A stretch of 33,707 nt of DNA from SAR202 cluster bacterium (GCA_009392815.1 VFFS01000038.1:1-33707); one strand, 5' to 3'; shown: positions 1-8,612, counted from the stretch's first letter. The notes: a model not told the origin generated them from the sequence alone. Numbers and translations are program-made.

Positions 1-325
1 CGAGCCATCCTTCAGTGCCTACTTTATCTGGTTCCGCCGTGTGCCAAATATCCATCGACCGGAAATGAGATCTCGGAGAATTTGCGTACCCAATTCCATG
101 GATAATAGCCATATTCCCTTTTTTATATATGTCCCTCATAGGAGACATGGATGGATGTAACGCATATTCTGTATCTATGGCGAGCATATCCGCCTCCGGT
201 ATGCTCAGAGATCGTCTGTTGTCGTAGTAGTTGCTGTCGTTGTAGGGGATAACTGTATTGAAATAGTCGTTTCCCCCGGACAATTGCAGAACAACTATTA
301 CAGGTTCTTTGCTTTTCGTGACCAT
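1..325 (-). CDS. DUF1501 protein, N-terminal part (cut by window edge)
   Basis: An open frame of 108 codons runs from an ATG at 325 out of the left edge of the window with no stop, so only the N-terminus is present. The start is fixed by a strong GAGGAGG-type Shine-Dalgarno about 6 nt upstream. The translation begins with a short hydrophobic stretch ending in LQLSGGNDYFNTVIPY, followed by YYDNRRSLSIP and later HPSMSPM. These are hallmarks of DUF1501, a family related to sulfatases/alkaline phosphatases whose members usually carry a secretion signal. It lies 46 nt downstream of the DUF1800 gene on the same strand. DUF1800 and DUF1501 genes are a very common pair, so the two are almost certainly cotranscribed. 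The biochemical role of the pair is not established. No twin-arginine signal is visible, which is less usual for the family. Confidence 0.9.
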   Translation of the reverse strand, partial: MVTKSKEPVIVVLQLSGGNDYFNTVIPYNDSNYYDNRRSLSIPEADMLAIDTEYALHPSMSPMRDIYKKGNMAIIHGIGYANSPRSHFRSMDIWHTAEPDKVGTEGWL

Positions 326-371
326 ATTTGCCTCCTCTACTTGTAGTTCAGAGCCCTTTTGAATTCAATGT

Positions 372-1781
372 CTATCCAAACTGATACTCTCTAGTCGATG
401 CGATTAGCGCGAGCATTTCGCTGGCTCTAACCGCAGATTGTTCGTAGGATTTTTCATCCCAGGTTATATCTCCCTGTTCATTGGCATGAGATATAAGTTC
501 ATCTCGTGTTTTGTCCTTTACTGGCAGCGGTCCCATTTGTTCAAGACATTTCTCAACAAGTTCTTCTGGTGACATGCTCCCGTCATCGCAGTCAGCAATT
601 TTGGAAATAATCTTTTTCACACCAGGAAGGTTGGTGTCGCTAAGTCGGTCAGATACGAAATTGACCCTCTTAACAAGCGCCCCACTGTTGATCCACTCCC
701 TGCCTGTATGCCAGCCTTCGACACTTGGAGGATCCAATATATCTTGACCCATGTATCCTGGTTCTTTGGCAGCAGCTTCTAATCTGGGGTCGGGGCCTAG
801 AACGTCTTCCACGAGACGCAGTGTTCCAACGACCACTTCGACCGGGCTTTTTACTCTCTTATAGGCGGATTCTTTAAAAAAGTCTGAGTTAAACAAGACT
901 CTTAGTACTGGCTTCACCTCATAGTTTTCCTCAACAAGTACCTTTGCCAGTTGATCCACCGCAGCCGGGTTTCTTGGCGGTTCTATGTTCCATGCGGGGA
1001 CTTGAGGCTCATCTTCAACAAAAAAATTATAGAGGTGACGAGCTATAAATTTTGAGCAGGCCTCTTGTTGAAGGATGATATCGATGATGTCTTCACCGTC
1101 GAAATTCCCCGTATGGCCTAGGAATGTTTTTTCCGTGTAATCATGGTCTTCTGCCCTAAACTCAAATTTCCAAGGGTGCCGACCATATGGATATCTAGGC
1201 ATTTTTGCGCCTATGGTCCATCCAGTAAACGCTCTAGAGCATTCAAACACATCGGTTTCCGTGTAATTGCCCACTCCAAGGGAAAATAGTTCAAGTAGCT
1301 CACGCCCCCAATTCTCGTTTGGAGCATTTTTATGATTTTCGTTGTTGTCCAGCCAGAATATCATTGCTGGGTCTCTGGCTAGGTTTACCAGAAGGGTTCG
1401 ATAATTTCCCATGCCTTCTTCCCGGAACATGGCAATCTGATCCAGCAGATGGTTACAGTTATCTACTTTCGCGTTACCAGTAGCAAATACGTGATGCCAA
1501 AAGAGTGCCATTTTCTCTTGAAGAGGTCGTCGTGTGTTCAACATGAAATAGAGCCAGTTTGCCTGGCCAGGTCCGGATGCTCCGCCCGGGACTTCAGTAA
1601 TTGGGTGGCGTCTTAGTAACGAATATTCATCGACTGCCTCCTCAGAGTCGAGGCTCAAAAGTTTTTCTACTGTGCCCTCGTAACCAATTTCGCAAAATAT
1701 ATCGAGTTCCTCACCGCTTGCCCCAAACCCCGCACGCCTTAAAAGATGGGCTAATAATTCTTTTTCTGCCGTCACAGTCAT
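372..1781 (-). CDS. DUF1800 family protein
   Basis: 469 residues, a normal length for DUF1800. Family features include the N-terminal HLLRRAGFGAS segment (about 12-22), a central EKMALFWHHVFATG stretch, and the very conserved NENWGRELLELFSLGVGNYT block near residue 155, followed by an AFTGW motif. The C-terminus ends in an ASTREYQFG-type tail, also typical. The ATG at 1781 has a strong AGGAGG 6 nt upstream. The gene precedes the DUF1501 gene with a 46-nt gap, the usual family arrangement. No catalytic activity is established for the family; the pair is often suggested to act together at or outside the membrane. No signal peptide is evident here. Family assignment is firm; function is unknown. 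Confidence 0.93.
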   Translation of the reverse strand: MTVTAEKELLAHLLRRAGFGASGEELDIFCEIGYEGTVEKLLSLDSEEAVDEYSLLRRHPITEVPGGASGPGQANWLYFMLNTRRPLQEKMALFWHHVFATGNAKVDNCNHLLDQIAMFREEGMGNYRTLLVNLARDPAMIFWLDNNENHKNAPNENWGRELLELFSLGVGNYTETDVFECSRAFTGWTIGAKMPRYPYGRHPWKFEFRAEDHDYTEKTFLGHTGNFDGEDIIDIILQQEACSKFIARHLYNFFVEDEPQVPAWNIEPPRNPAAVDQLAKVLVEENYEVKPVLRVLFNSDFFKESAYKRVKSPVEVVVGTLRLVEDVLGPDPRLEAAAKEPGYMGQDILDPPSVEGWHTGREWINSGALVKRVNFVSDRLSDTNLPGVKKIISKIADCDDGSMSPEELVEKCLEQMGPLPVKDKTRDELISHANEQGDITWDEKSYEQSAVRASEMLALIASTREYQFG

Positions 1782-2045
1782 ACCAACCTCCTATCACAAA
1801 TACAGGTGAATTATCCTGTTTTTAGATACACTTTATTGCACCTTCGTATCGTCACAATTATGGCATCCTGATTTCTCATGTCAATAACCTCCCATTTGTG
1901 GAATTATTTGCCTAAATAACTCATATGTGTATGGGTTGTGTTTTGCGCTTAGTACTTATTAAGGTTTCGCTTCTGATTCTGGCGTTTTCTCTTGACCCAT
2001 GTCATATCATTACCCCCTAGGACATAATGCTTTTGGAGGTGACAT
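1782..2045. promoter_or_regulatory. Divergent intergenic region between DUF1800 and the VOC gene
   Basis: 264 bp without a gene, between two divergent starts, so it must hold promoters for both sides. On the minus strand a TTGTGA (1852-1857) and TAAAGT (1830-1835) separated by 16 bp are a plausible promoter for DUF1800. On the plus strand TTGACC at 1992-1997 is a good -35 match, but no convincing -10 lies 16-18 bp downstream, so the start of the VOC transcript cannot be placed. No strong hairpin or repeat was seen. Confidence 0.35.
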
Positions 2046-2519
2046 ATGCCAGCAGTAGCAGGATTAGGTCATGTGGGGATTTATACGCATGATTTATTTA
2101 AGATGAGAGACTTTTATTCTCGCGTGATGGGGTTAGAAATTACGGATGAAGAAACAGAGGACAGGGGTATAGTCTTCATGTCATCTAACCCGGAGGAAGA
2201 GCATCATGAATTTGTTTTGATGAAAGGAAGAGACGTACCTGAAGGTTCCAAGATGGTTCAGCAGATCTCTTTTTACGTCAATACACTTTCAGAATTAAAG
2301 CAGTTTCACTCGGTTTTTAAAGACGAAGAGGTTCGTATAGAACGCACTGTTAGTCATGGTAACGCGTTTGGTATGTATGCCCTTGACCCTGAGGGGAACA
2401 CTATAGAGGTTTATTATAGAACCGGGTTCCCCGTTCCTCAGCCCTGCGCAGATCCGGTTAACCTTGAAGATGCAGAGGAGTTATTGCTAGATCAGGCCAG
2501 ATCTCGAATACCTGCTTAG
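2046..2519 (+). CDS. VOC-fold extradiol-dioxygenase-like protein
   Basis: 157 residues forming one vicinal-oxygen-chelate module. It opens with LGHVGIYTHDL (His9). It has a second metal-ligand candidate in EEHHEFVL (His53/54), and ends with VSHGNAFGMYALDPEGNTIE, which fits the PROSITE-style extradiol ring-cleavage signature (His104 catalytic, Glu121 third metal ligand). This suggests an Fe(II)-dependent ring-cleavage dioxygenase rather than a glyoxalase, although classical enzymes such as HsaC and BphC have two modules (about 300 residues). The start at 2046 has a TTGGAGGT Shine-Dalgarno 6 nt upstream. The gene sits 15 nt before a flavin-dependent hydroxylase gene, a pairing that fits hydroxylation of a phenol followed by cleavage of the resulting catechol. 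The substrate is unknown. Confidence 0.85.
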   Translation: MPAVAGLGHVGIYTHDLFKMRDFYSRVMGLEITDEETEDRGIVFMSSNPEEEHHEFVLMKGRDVPEGSKMVQQISFYVNTLSELKQFHSVFKDEEVRIERTVSHGNAFGMYALDPEGNTIEVYYRTGFPVPQPCADPVNLEDAEELLLDQARSRIPA

Positions 2520-2534
2520 TCAAGAGGTTATACA

Positions 2535-3692
2535 TTGCTGAATACATGGCCGGACGATCGACTCGAAAAGCGGGAAGCTTTGTTGAGTGCTGTGTCATCG
2601 ATTTCGGACATAGTGGCTCGGAATGTCTCATTCGGCGAAGAACATTGTTATCTACATCCAGATAGCTGGGATGCTATTCATGATAGCGGTCTTCTTTCCT
2701 TGAAGTTGCCTTCAGAAATTGGTGGGGCTGAGGCAGATCCTGTGACTCAGCTTGAAGTATTGACAGCTTTGGCCTCAATAGATACCTCCGCCGCGTGGTG
2801 CACTATGGTAAGTGCCACAAATGTTGGGTCGGCGGGGGCTTTTCTTTCTGATACTGGGATAGACATAGTCTTTGCTGATGAATCTTCTACGTCTCACCCA
2901 TCTATTGTTGGGGTAGGTATGCCGTTCGGAGAGGCTATTCCCTCTGAAAACGGTTTTTTTGTAACCGGAAGATGGCCCTACGGTAGCGGCATAAAGGGAT
3001 CAGAATGGGTCACGGCGGGAGCCAAAGTTTTATCTGGAGCACAGCCTAGTGGGGTTTCGGAAATAAGAGCGTTATTCAGAAAATCAGAAGTTAATATAAT
3101 AGACAACTGGAATGTAGCAGGTTTGAGAGGAAGTGGCAGCAATGATTACGAGGTTTCTGAACTCCACGTTCCTCTGGCGCTCACTTGGTCAGGGGATGAC
3201 CTCCCATTGAGAGGTGGGGATCTATACAGAATTAAGAGACCCGCTTTTGTGGTGTTTGGGCATGCAGGGATTGCGATTGGGACAGCAAAGAGATCATTAG
3301 AAGAAATTAAATCTTTGTCATTTTCTAGGACAAGGGGAGTTCCCGGACAGACTTCTATTGGAGATAGTCCCCATTTCCAAATGATGCTGGGAAATATTGA
3401 CCTAAAGATGCGATCCATTGAGGCACTGTCAAAAAGTGTATTTGAACAGGCGTGGGATGTCGCTAAGTCTGGAAATATTCTTTCTGAGAAAGAACAATTT
3501 AGGATCAGAGCAGTAGGTGCATGGGTGACGAGAGAATCTCTAGATATAGTAGACTCGTGCTTCCATGCTGCCGGTGGTTCCGCATTGAACATGGACAATC
3601 CGCTTCAGCAGTGCTTTAGAGATATGCATGCTGCAGCCCAGCATTTTATGGTAAGCCCTGATCACGTTAGCAGCTATGGCGCTATCTACTAA
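2535..3692 (+). CDS. Acyl-CoA-dehydrogenase-fold flavin monooxygenase (HsaA/HpaB group D-like)
   Basis: 385 residues with the acyl-CoA dehydrogenase fold, but with the features of two-component flavin-dependent hydroxylases. These are an N-terminal helical domain with LKLPSEIGG (about 55-63), a FVTGRWPYGSGI segment (about 142-153), NWNVAGLRGSGSNDYEV (about 193-209), and the C-terminal SPDHVSSYGAIY end. HsaA- and HpaB-type enzymes take reduced flavin from a separate reductase and hydroxylate phenols. No reductase gene is present in this window. The TTG start at 2535 is supported by a GAGG seven nt upstream and by the tight spacing from the VOC gene. An acyl-CoA dehydrogenase proper is less likely, because its catalytic Glu region is not recognisable and the neighbour is a ring-cleavage-type protein. 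The amidase gene follows 49 nt later and may be in the same transcript. Confidence 0.82.
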   Translation: MLNTWPDDRLEKREALLSAVSSISDIVARNVSFGEEHCYLHPDSWDAIHDSGLLSLKLPSEIGGAEADPVTQLEVLTALASIDTSAAWCTMVSATNVGSAGAFLSDTGIDIVFADESSTSHPSIVGVGMPFGEAIPSENGFFVTGRWPYGSGIKGSEWVTAGAKVLSGAQPSGVSEIRALFRKSEVNIIDNWNVAGLRGSGSNDYEVSELHVPLALTWSGDDLPLRGGDLYRIKRPAFVVFGHAGIAIGTAKRSLEEIKSLSFSRTRGVPGQTSIGDSPHFQMMLGNIDLKMRSIEALSKSVFEQAWDVAKSGNILSEKEQFRIRAVGAWVTRESLDIVDSCFHAAGGSALNMDNPLQQCFRDMHAAAQHFMVSPDHVSSYGAIY

Positions 3693-3741
3693 CCTTCCCG
3701 GAGAAACTTTAACCACTGAAATATTAAAAGGGAGTTGAAAA

Positions 3742-5175
3742 ATGGCAGAGATAGATCAGAATCTAGCTTTTGAGCCTGCAACAAAAATTGGTGAACTTAT
3801 AAAATCAAAAGAGTTATCTCCAGTGGAGATAACAAAACTATATCTCGAGCGAATTGAAAAACTTGATTCAAACCTAAATTCGTATTTGACCGTAACAGCC
3901 GATATAGCTTTAAGTGCTGCTCAAAAAGCTGAAACTGAAGTAATGGGAGGAGGTGAGTTGGGAGCACTCCATGGTATTCCTATTTCTATTAAGGATCTTC
4001 AGATGACGAAAGGGGTTCGTACAACAGGAGGATCTCTAGCCTATAAGGATCGTATTCCTGAAGCGGATTGTGCGGTGGTAGAGCGTGTTCTAAAAGCCGG
4101 GGCAATCATGCTAGGTAAGACCAACTCCCCAGAATTCGGGTTATTAGGTGCTAACGAAAATCGATTGGGAGATCCTTGCCGGAACCCATGGAATGTGGAT
4201 AGAACCTCCGGAGGTTCTAGTGGAGGAGCAGGGGCATCTATTGTTGCAGGCCTGACATCCCTGGCAACTGGAGGGGATGGAGGTGGATCGATCAGGATAC
4301 CGGCAAGTTTTAATGGTATCTATGGGATAAAGCCTACCCAGGGGAGGGTTTCTAGTTTCTCTGGAGCTTTGACTTCTCCGTTGGCGAATTATTTGAGTCA
4401 ACAAGGGCCACTGACACGGACAGTGAAAGATTCAGCGCTATTGTTACAGGTATTGGCAGGTTATGATTCGCGAGACCCTGGCTCACTTAGGGCACCAGTG
4501 CCTAATTTCTTAGACTCTGTGACTAGAGAGATATCAGGTTTAAAAATTGGGTGGAGCCCGGACTATGGATATGCGTCGGTTGATAGCGAAGTTCTCTCTA
4601 TTACTGAGAGTGCAGCCAATGTTTTTACCGAACTTGGATGTACGGTAATTGAATCCAACCTGAAGTTGGAAGGAGCTTTTGATACATGGTTCACACTTTT
4701 TGCTGCGGGAGCTTTTGCCACACAAGGCCATTTACTTGATGATGAAAAAGATCCTTTGACATGGTACGCCAGGTATGCAATTGAACACGGCTCAAAAACG
4801 ACTGGGGCTGATTATGTGAAGGCGGTAGGGGAGAGAGATAGGATGATTCAATTATTCGAGGATGAGTTTGAAAAATTCGACATAATCCTTTCCCCCACAA
4901 TGGCAGTTACGGCATTTCCTACAGACGCCTATCCAGAAACAATTGGAGGCGAAGAGCCATATCCTAATCCAGAATGGGGATTTTTACCGTTCACACACCC
5001 TATAAACACGATTGGTTATACTGCGGCCAGCGTTCCTTGTGGTTTTGACACAGATGGGATGCCAGTGGGTCTCCATGTTTTAGGGAAACATGGAGACGAA
5101 GAGACGGTACTCGCTGTAAGTGCTGCTTTTGAGGAAGCAAAACCCTGGATTCAGCATCGGCCTTTGCTTAGCTAA
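3742..5175 (+). CDS. Amidase (amidase signature family)
   Basis: 477 residues, typical for amidase signature enzymes, which hydrolyse carboxamides to the acid and ammonia or an amine. The Ser-cisSer-Lys triad is visible: Lys84 in the SIKDL segment, the cis-Ser in TSGGSSGGAG (Ser159/160), and the nucleophile Ser183 in GGDGGGSIRIPAS. The ATG at 3742 has a GGGAG about 6 nt upstream. No signal peptide is seen, so it is cytoplasmic. The related Glu-tRNA(Gln) amidotransferase subunit A is unlikely, because no gatB or gatC partners are nearby and the C-terminal region (TASVPCGFDTDGMPVGLHVLG) is that of a stand-alone hydrolase. The substrate cannot be read from sequence. It follows the VOC/hydroxylase pair on the same strand and converges on the deacylase gene. 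Confidence 0.93.
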   Translation: MAEIDQNLAFEPATKIGELIKSKELSPVEITKLYLERIEKLDSNLNSYLTVTADIALSAAQKAETEVMGGGELGALHGIPISIKDLQMTKGVRTTGGSLAYKDRIPEADCAVVERVLKAGAIMLGKTNSPEFGLLGANENRLGDPCRNPWNVDRTSGGSSGGAGASIVAGLTSLATGGDGGGSIRIPASFNGIYGIKPTQGRVSSFSGALTSPLANYLSQQGPLTRTVKDSALLLQVLAGYDSRDPGSLRAPVPNFLDSVTREISGLKIGWSPDYGYASVDSEVLSITESAANVFTELGCTVIESNLKLEGAFDTWFTLFAAGAFATQGHLLDDEKDPLTWYARYAIEHGSKTTGADYVKAVGERDRMIQLFEDEFEKFDIILSPTMAVTAFPTDAYPETIGGEEPYPNPEWGFLPFTHPINTIGYTAASVPCGFDTDGMPVGLHVLGKHGDEETVLAVSAAFEEAKPWIQHRPLLS

Positions 5176-5226
5176 CAATTGCATTGCTAAAAATTTGAAT
5201 TTTGAAGTCTGGTTACCGTGATTGGA

Positions 5227-6795
5227 TTAGTCTATTCCTCTTCGTAAGGCTCTGCCTGGGGTGACACCAGTGTTATTGCCATCATCAATAACAATCTTGC
5301 CGTTTACTATCACGTAGTCTATGCCGATAGGGTATTGTTTTGGATTTTCTTTAGTCGCTGGGGCTTTTACAGTGTCTGGGTTGAATAGAACTATATCCGC
5401 CTTATAGCCGTCCTTGATTAGACCTCTGTCTTTTAAGCCCAATCGTTGAGCCGGGAATGACGTCATCTTTCTTATGGCTTCAGGGAGTCTCAGCTGTTTT
5501 TCAGCTCTCACAAATTCAGCAAGCACAACAGGAAAGCACCCGTAGGTCCTGGGGTTTGGATATTCCCCAAACAGAATTGCGTCGCTTGCTACCATCCCGG
5601 CAGGGTGAGAAACGAATGCTGGAAGTGTTTGAGGATTAGTACCCAGTCCAACCGTTGAGATACCAAGGTTTTCGTCCAGTAGTAAATCAAAAAGTGCGTC
5701 TGCTGGATCCTGATTTCTTAGATTGGCGATCTCAGTGATTAATAAACCATCATAAATTTTGTTAGCTTCTTTTGTAAAATTCGTTAGCCAATTGTTTTCC
5801 AATCTATCTATGGTTATCTCTTTTTTCATTCTCGATCTATCATCAGGATCTCTGAGAGCAGCCATTAATCTTTCTGGCCCTCCATCTTTTGCCCAATGAG
5901 GTAACCCTATTGTTATCGTTGTGCCGGAATAAGGGTAGGTATAACAATCAAAAGTGACATCTAGTCCTTCGATCCGAGCATTGTCGACCAAGCCTAAATA
6001 ATCAAGATGACTTCCATCTCCTTGGTAGCCTTGTCTGAAGTGTGTCAAGTGAATAGGGATACCGGACCGACGACCAATTTCTATCGATTCTTCCCATGGA
6101 GCAAGTACCCCTTGTTCTTTTAAGCTAGCACGTGTGTGTGTGTGGTAAAAGCCTCCCAAACGGGCGCTTTCGTCGGAAAGCTCTATTAACTCTTCAGTTG
6201 ACGCGTAAGCGCCTGGGGGATAGTCAAGGCCGGTGGATATTCCATAAGCTCCTTCCTCCATACATTCTCTCACTACAGATCTCATATTTGCTATTTCAGC
6301 ATTATTCGCTGGTCTTTGCTCCCACCCCACCCCCCATATTCGTACAGGAGAGTTACCGAGTATGTATGCTACGTTTACCGCCACAGTGCTTTCGTATTTT
6401 GATAGAAGTTCACTTACTGTTAACCAGTCGGGTGGCATGGGTGGGTATCCATTTAGTCCTGAATCCAGCCAGATGTATCTTTCAAGCTCCTCCGTTGTTT
6501 TAAAAGGGGCGTGTGAGATGCCATCTATTCCTACCAACTCTGTTGTCACCCCTTGGCGTACTTTAGGATCATGGTGTGGAGCCCCCAGAATGGTTAAGCC
6601 AGCGTGTGAATGAAGATCTACAAATCCAGGAGAAACAACATATCCTTCCGCATCTATGTACCGATGGGCTTCAATATCAGATAGATCACCTCGGTGGAGT
6701 GAAATTGTGTCTCCGTCAATTCCGACAGCGCCCTTATAACCAGGGTTCCCGGTTCCATCCAATATGGTTCCATTATGTATCAATATATCGAGCAT
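5227..6795 (-). CDS. N-acyl-D-amino-acid deacylase / D-aminoacylase-like amidohydrolase
   Basis: 522 residues of the amidohydrolase superfamily. The metal-binding HxH is in GFVDLHSHAG (His62, His64). Further conserved blocks are FYHTHTR, IPIHLTHFR and the metal-ligand region MVASDAILFGEYPNPRTYG, and the C-terminal RLGLKDRGLIKDGYKADIVLF is the usual composite beta-domain end. D-aminoacylases hydrolyse N-acyl-D-amino acids to D-amino acids plus a fatty or acetic acid. In the characterised Alcaligenes enzyme a Cys (in a VGNCG motif) is a metal ligand; here the same place reads VGIDG, so Asp91 replaces it. The substrate may therefore differ. The ATG at 6795 has an AGGAGG eight nt upstream. The gene is monocistronic, convergent with the amidase and divergent from the LLM gene. 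Confidence 0.88.
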   Translation of the reverse strand: MLDILIHNGTILDGTGNPGYKGAVGIDGDTISLHRGDLSDIEAHRYIDAEGYVVSPGFVDLHSHAGLTILGAPHHDPKVRQGVTTELVGIDGISHAPFKTTEELERYIWLDSGLNGYPPMPPDWLTVSELLSKYESTVAVNVAYILGNSPVRIWGVGWEQRPANNAEIANMRSVVRECMEEGAYGISTGLDYPPGAYASTEELIELSDESARLGGFYHTHTRASLKEQGVLAPWEESIEIGRRSGIPIHLTHFRQGYQGDGSHLDYLGLVDNARIEGLDVTFDCYTYPYSGTTITIGLPHWAKDGGPERLMAALRDPDDRSRMKKEITIDRLENNWLTNFTKEANKIYDGLLITEIANLRNQDPADALFDLLLDENLGISTVGLGTNPQTLPAFVSHPAGMVASDAILFGEYPNPRTYGCFPVVLAEFVRAEKQLRLPEAIRKMTSFPAQRLGLKDRGLIKDGYKADIVLFNPDTVKAPATKENPKQYPIGIDYVIVNGKIVIDDGNNTGVTPGRALRRGID

Positions 6796-6935
6796 GCCGG
6801 CCTCCTAATTATTCTGTTAATGACTTCACCTAAAACTTCGCTTCCTTCCTTAATTACAAGGGATCAATGCACAGTATGAGTATCCCTTTATGTGATTTAA
6901 TGGGAAATCATAGGATCAGCAATCCAACATTAAAC

Positions 6936-6963
6936 TTGACTAGTGTGGGTAGTTTAATATGAT
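6936..6963 (+). promoter_or_regulatory. Sigma-70-type promoter of the LLM oxidoreductase gene
   Basis: TTGACT at 6936-6941 and TATGAT at 6958-6963 are separated by 16 bp, one of the cleanest promoter matches in the window. Transcription would begin near 6970. That puts an in-frame ATG at 6959 inside the -10 box, so it cannot be the translation start. The downstream ATG at 7001 with its AAGGAGA Shine-Dalgarno (6989-6995) must be used, with a leader of about 30 nt. Confidence 0.6.
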
Positions 6964-7000
6964 CCGCAATAGAAATCAGTTTTTGACTAAGGAGAGCCAT

Positions 7001-7846
7001 ATGACTATTGGGATTTCGACGCCATTACCCGCTTACAAGGTGAACGCTGGTTTCATGGCCTCAAAGGCGGAACTATTGGGATTTGAATCAATTTGGTACG
7101 CGGAACATCCTGTATTACCTGTTAACACAACCAGCAGATTTCCTGGTTCTGAGGATGGAGTAATACCTTGGACATATGCACATTTTGCAGACCCATTTAT
7201 TGCTTTAGCGCAAGCGTCAGGGACGACCTCTAAAATTAAGTTAGCCACCGGAATAACTTTAGTTCCCGAGAGGAATCCATTGGTCCTCGCGAAAACGGTG
7301 TCGACTTTGGATCTTTTCAGTGGTGGGCGTTTTCTCTTTGGAATAGGTACAGGTTGGTTGAGAGAGGAAACGGAACTGATGGGGGGTGACTTTGATCATA
7401 GGTGGACTCAGACAAAAGAGTCTCTACTTGCGTTGAAGGAGCTCTGGACAAAAGATGAGGCTGAATTTCATGGTAAATATTATGATTTCCCCCCTGTAAA
7501 AATGTTTCCGAAGCCTGCTCAGAACCCACATCCGCCAATATTGATTGGGGGCATGGCGAAAAACGTATTGCGTCGTATTGTCGATGTAGCCGATGGATGG
7601 TTGCCGAATAGAGTTACTCCCAAAGATGTGGAAACAAGTAGAAAAGAGTTAGATACTCTTGCGAAAGATCGGGGCAGGGATCCAAATACAATCACGATTA
7701 CTATTTATGGACAGCCAGCTGATAGACGGGCTGCAGAAGATTATCTGAATGCTGGTGCAAACAGGGTAGTAGTGAGGCCGGAATATAAGGAGACTGAGGC
7801 GGAAATGGCTTCTGAATTAGAGAGAATTGCTGAGGAGGTTCTTTAA
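7001..7846 (+). CDS. LLM-class (luciferase-like) flavin/F420-dependent oxidoreductase
   Basis: 281 residues from the start chosen here. It has the bacterial-luciferase-like TIM barrel: an N-terminal GISTPLPAYKVN strand, FESIWYAEHPVLP, the conserved LATGITLVPERNPLVLAKTVSTLD region, and the GRFLFGIGTGWLREE motif followed by FHGKYYDFPPV and PPILIGGMAKNVLRR. These fit the TIGR03619-like, probably F420-dependent, subgroup. Such proteins are redox enzymes, sometimes monooxygenases, of unknown substrate. A longer frame from 6959 exists, but its ATG lies inside the promoter, and the SD-preceded ATG at 7001 gives the normal family N-terminus. It is a single gene with its own promoter, ending 26 nt before the convergent AlaX gene. 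Confidence 0.9.
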   Translation: MTIGISTPLPAYKVNAGFMASKAELLGFESIWYAEHPVLPVNTTSRFPGSEDGVIPWTYAHFADPFIALAQASGTTSKIKLATGITLVPERNPLVLAKTVSTLDLFSGGRFLFGIGTGWLREETELMGGDFDHRWTQTKESLLALKELWTKDEAEFHGKYYDFPPVKMFPKPAQNPHPPILIGGMAKNVLRRIVDVADGWLPNRVTPKDVETSRKELDTLAKDRGRDPNTITITIYGQPADRRAAEDYLNAGANRVVVRPEYKETEAEMASELERIAEEVL

Positions 7847-7872
7847 AGTAATCTGAAATAACCATGCCAAAA

Positions 7873-8583
7873 TCAGGGGCTTAGTTTAATCCGCAGTCTC
7901 TTGTTTATTCGGCCTTTGCTCTCGTGTCCTACTACTTCGATTCGACCTACCTCGCGGGTATTGGCTACATGTGTGCCTCCATCGGCCTGAAGATCCAATC
8001 CAACTATATCTACAGTACGGACCTCTTTTATAGCAGGTGGTAATTTGTTGATTTTTAAACGAATTAGATCTGGAATTTTGAATGCCTCCTCTCTGGGAAG
8101 AGTTCCAACCACTATTTTTCTTTCCTCTTCAACTTCTCGGTTGATCAAATTTTCCATTTCGATAGCAAATTCTGTGGACATGTTCTCCAATTCAAAATCC
8201 ATCCTAGCTGCCAGTGGGGTCATATTACCTCCGGTTACTAGAGCTCCATAATCCCTCCAAACAACACCACACAGAATATGCAACGCCGTGTGAGTTCGCA
8301 TTAGTTGATATCGGTTGTCCCAATCCAATGATCCATGTATTTTTGTTCCTACGCTTGGAATGTCCCCGTCGAGTTTATGTATAAGTTGGCCTCCAGTCCT
8401 GGAAAGTTTTTGCACTGAAGAACTGCCGTTTTCCCATATAATGAACCCTGTATCAGATGGTTGGCCTCCTCCTCCGGGATAGAAAGCGGTTTGGTCTAGA
8501 GCTATTCCTGTATCAGTGACGTGTGTAACTACCGCATCAAACTCTTTTAAATAGCTGTCTTGGTAACAAAGTATTTCCGTCAC
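7873..8583 (-). CDS. AlaX-type alanyl-tRNA editing protein
   Basis: 236 residues, the medium-size AlaX class: an N-terminal half like the AlaRS linker domain, with FYPGGGGQPSDTG at about 35-47, and a C-terminal editing domain. The zinc site is visible as HTALH (His98 and His102) and DGGTHV (His205). AlaX hydrolyses mischarged Ser- or Gly-tRNA(Ala) in trans. The usual third zinc ligand, the Cys of a CGGTH motif, is Asp201 here. The GTG start at 8583 has AAGGGG about 6 nt upstream. It lies 29 nt downstream of the thiolase-like gene on the same strand and is probably the last gene of that transcript. A role in metabolite hydrolysis rather than tRNA editing cannot be excluded given the ligand change. 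Confidence 0.87.
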   Translation of the reverse strand: MTEILCYQDSYLKEFDAVVTHVTDTGIALDQTAFYPGGGGQPSDTGFIIWENGSSSVQKLSRTGGQLIHKLDGDIPSVGTKIHGSLDWDNRYQLMRTHTALHILCGVVWRDYGALVTGGNMTPLAARMDFELENMSTEFAIEMENLINREVEEERKIVVGTLPREEAFKIPDLIRLKINKLPPAIKEVRTVDIVGLDLQADGGTHVANTREVGRIEVVGHESKGRINKRLRIKLSP

Positions 8584-8612
8584 TTTTGCCCCTTTGTATT
8601 CTTATGTCGTTT

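Noticed and set aside
3146-3598. Minus-strand frame of 150 codons inside the flavin hydroxylase gene
   Set aside because: Antisense shadow; the plus-strand product has family motifs along its entire length.
5186-5203. AAAATT-TG-AATTTT repeat after the amidase as a terminator
   Set aside because: Only A/T pairs with a 2-nt loop, too weak to call an intrinsic terminator.
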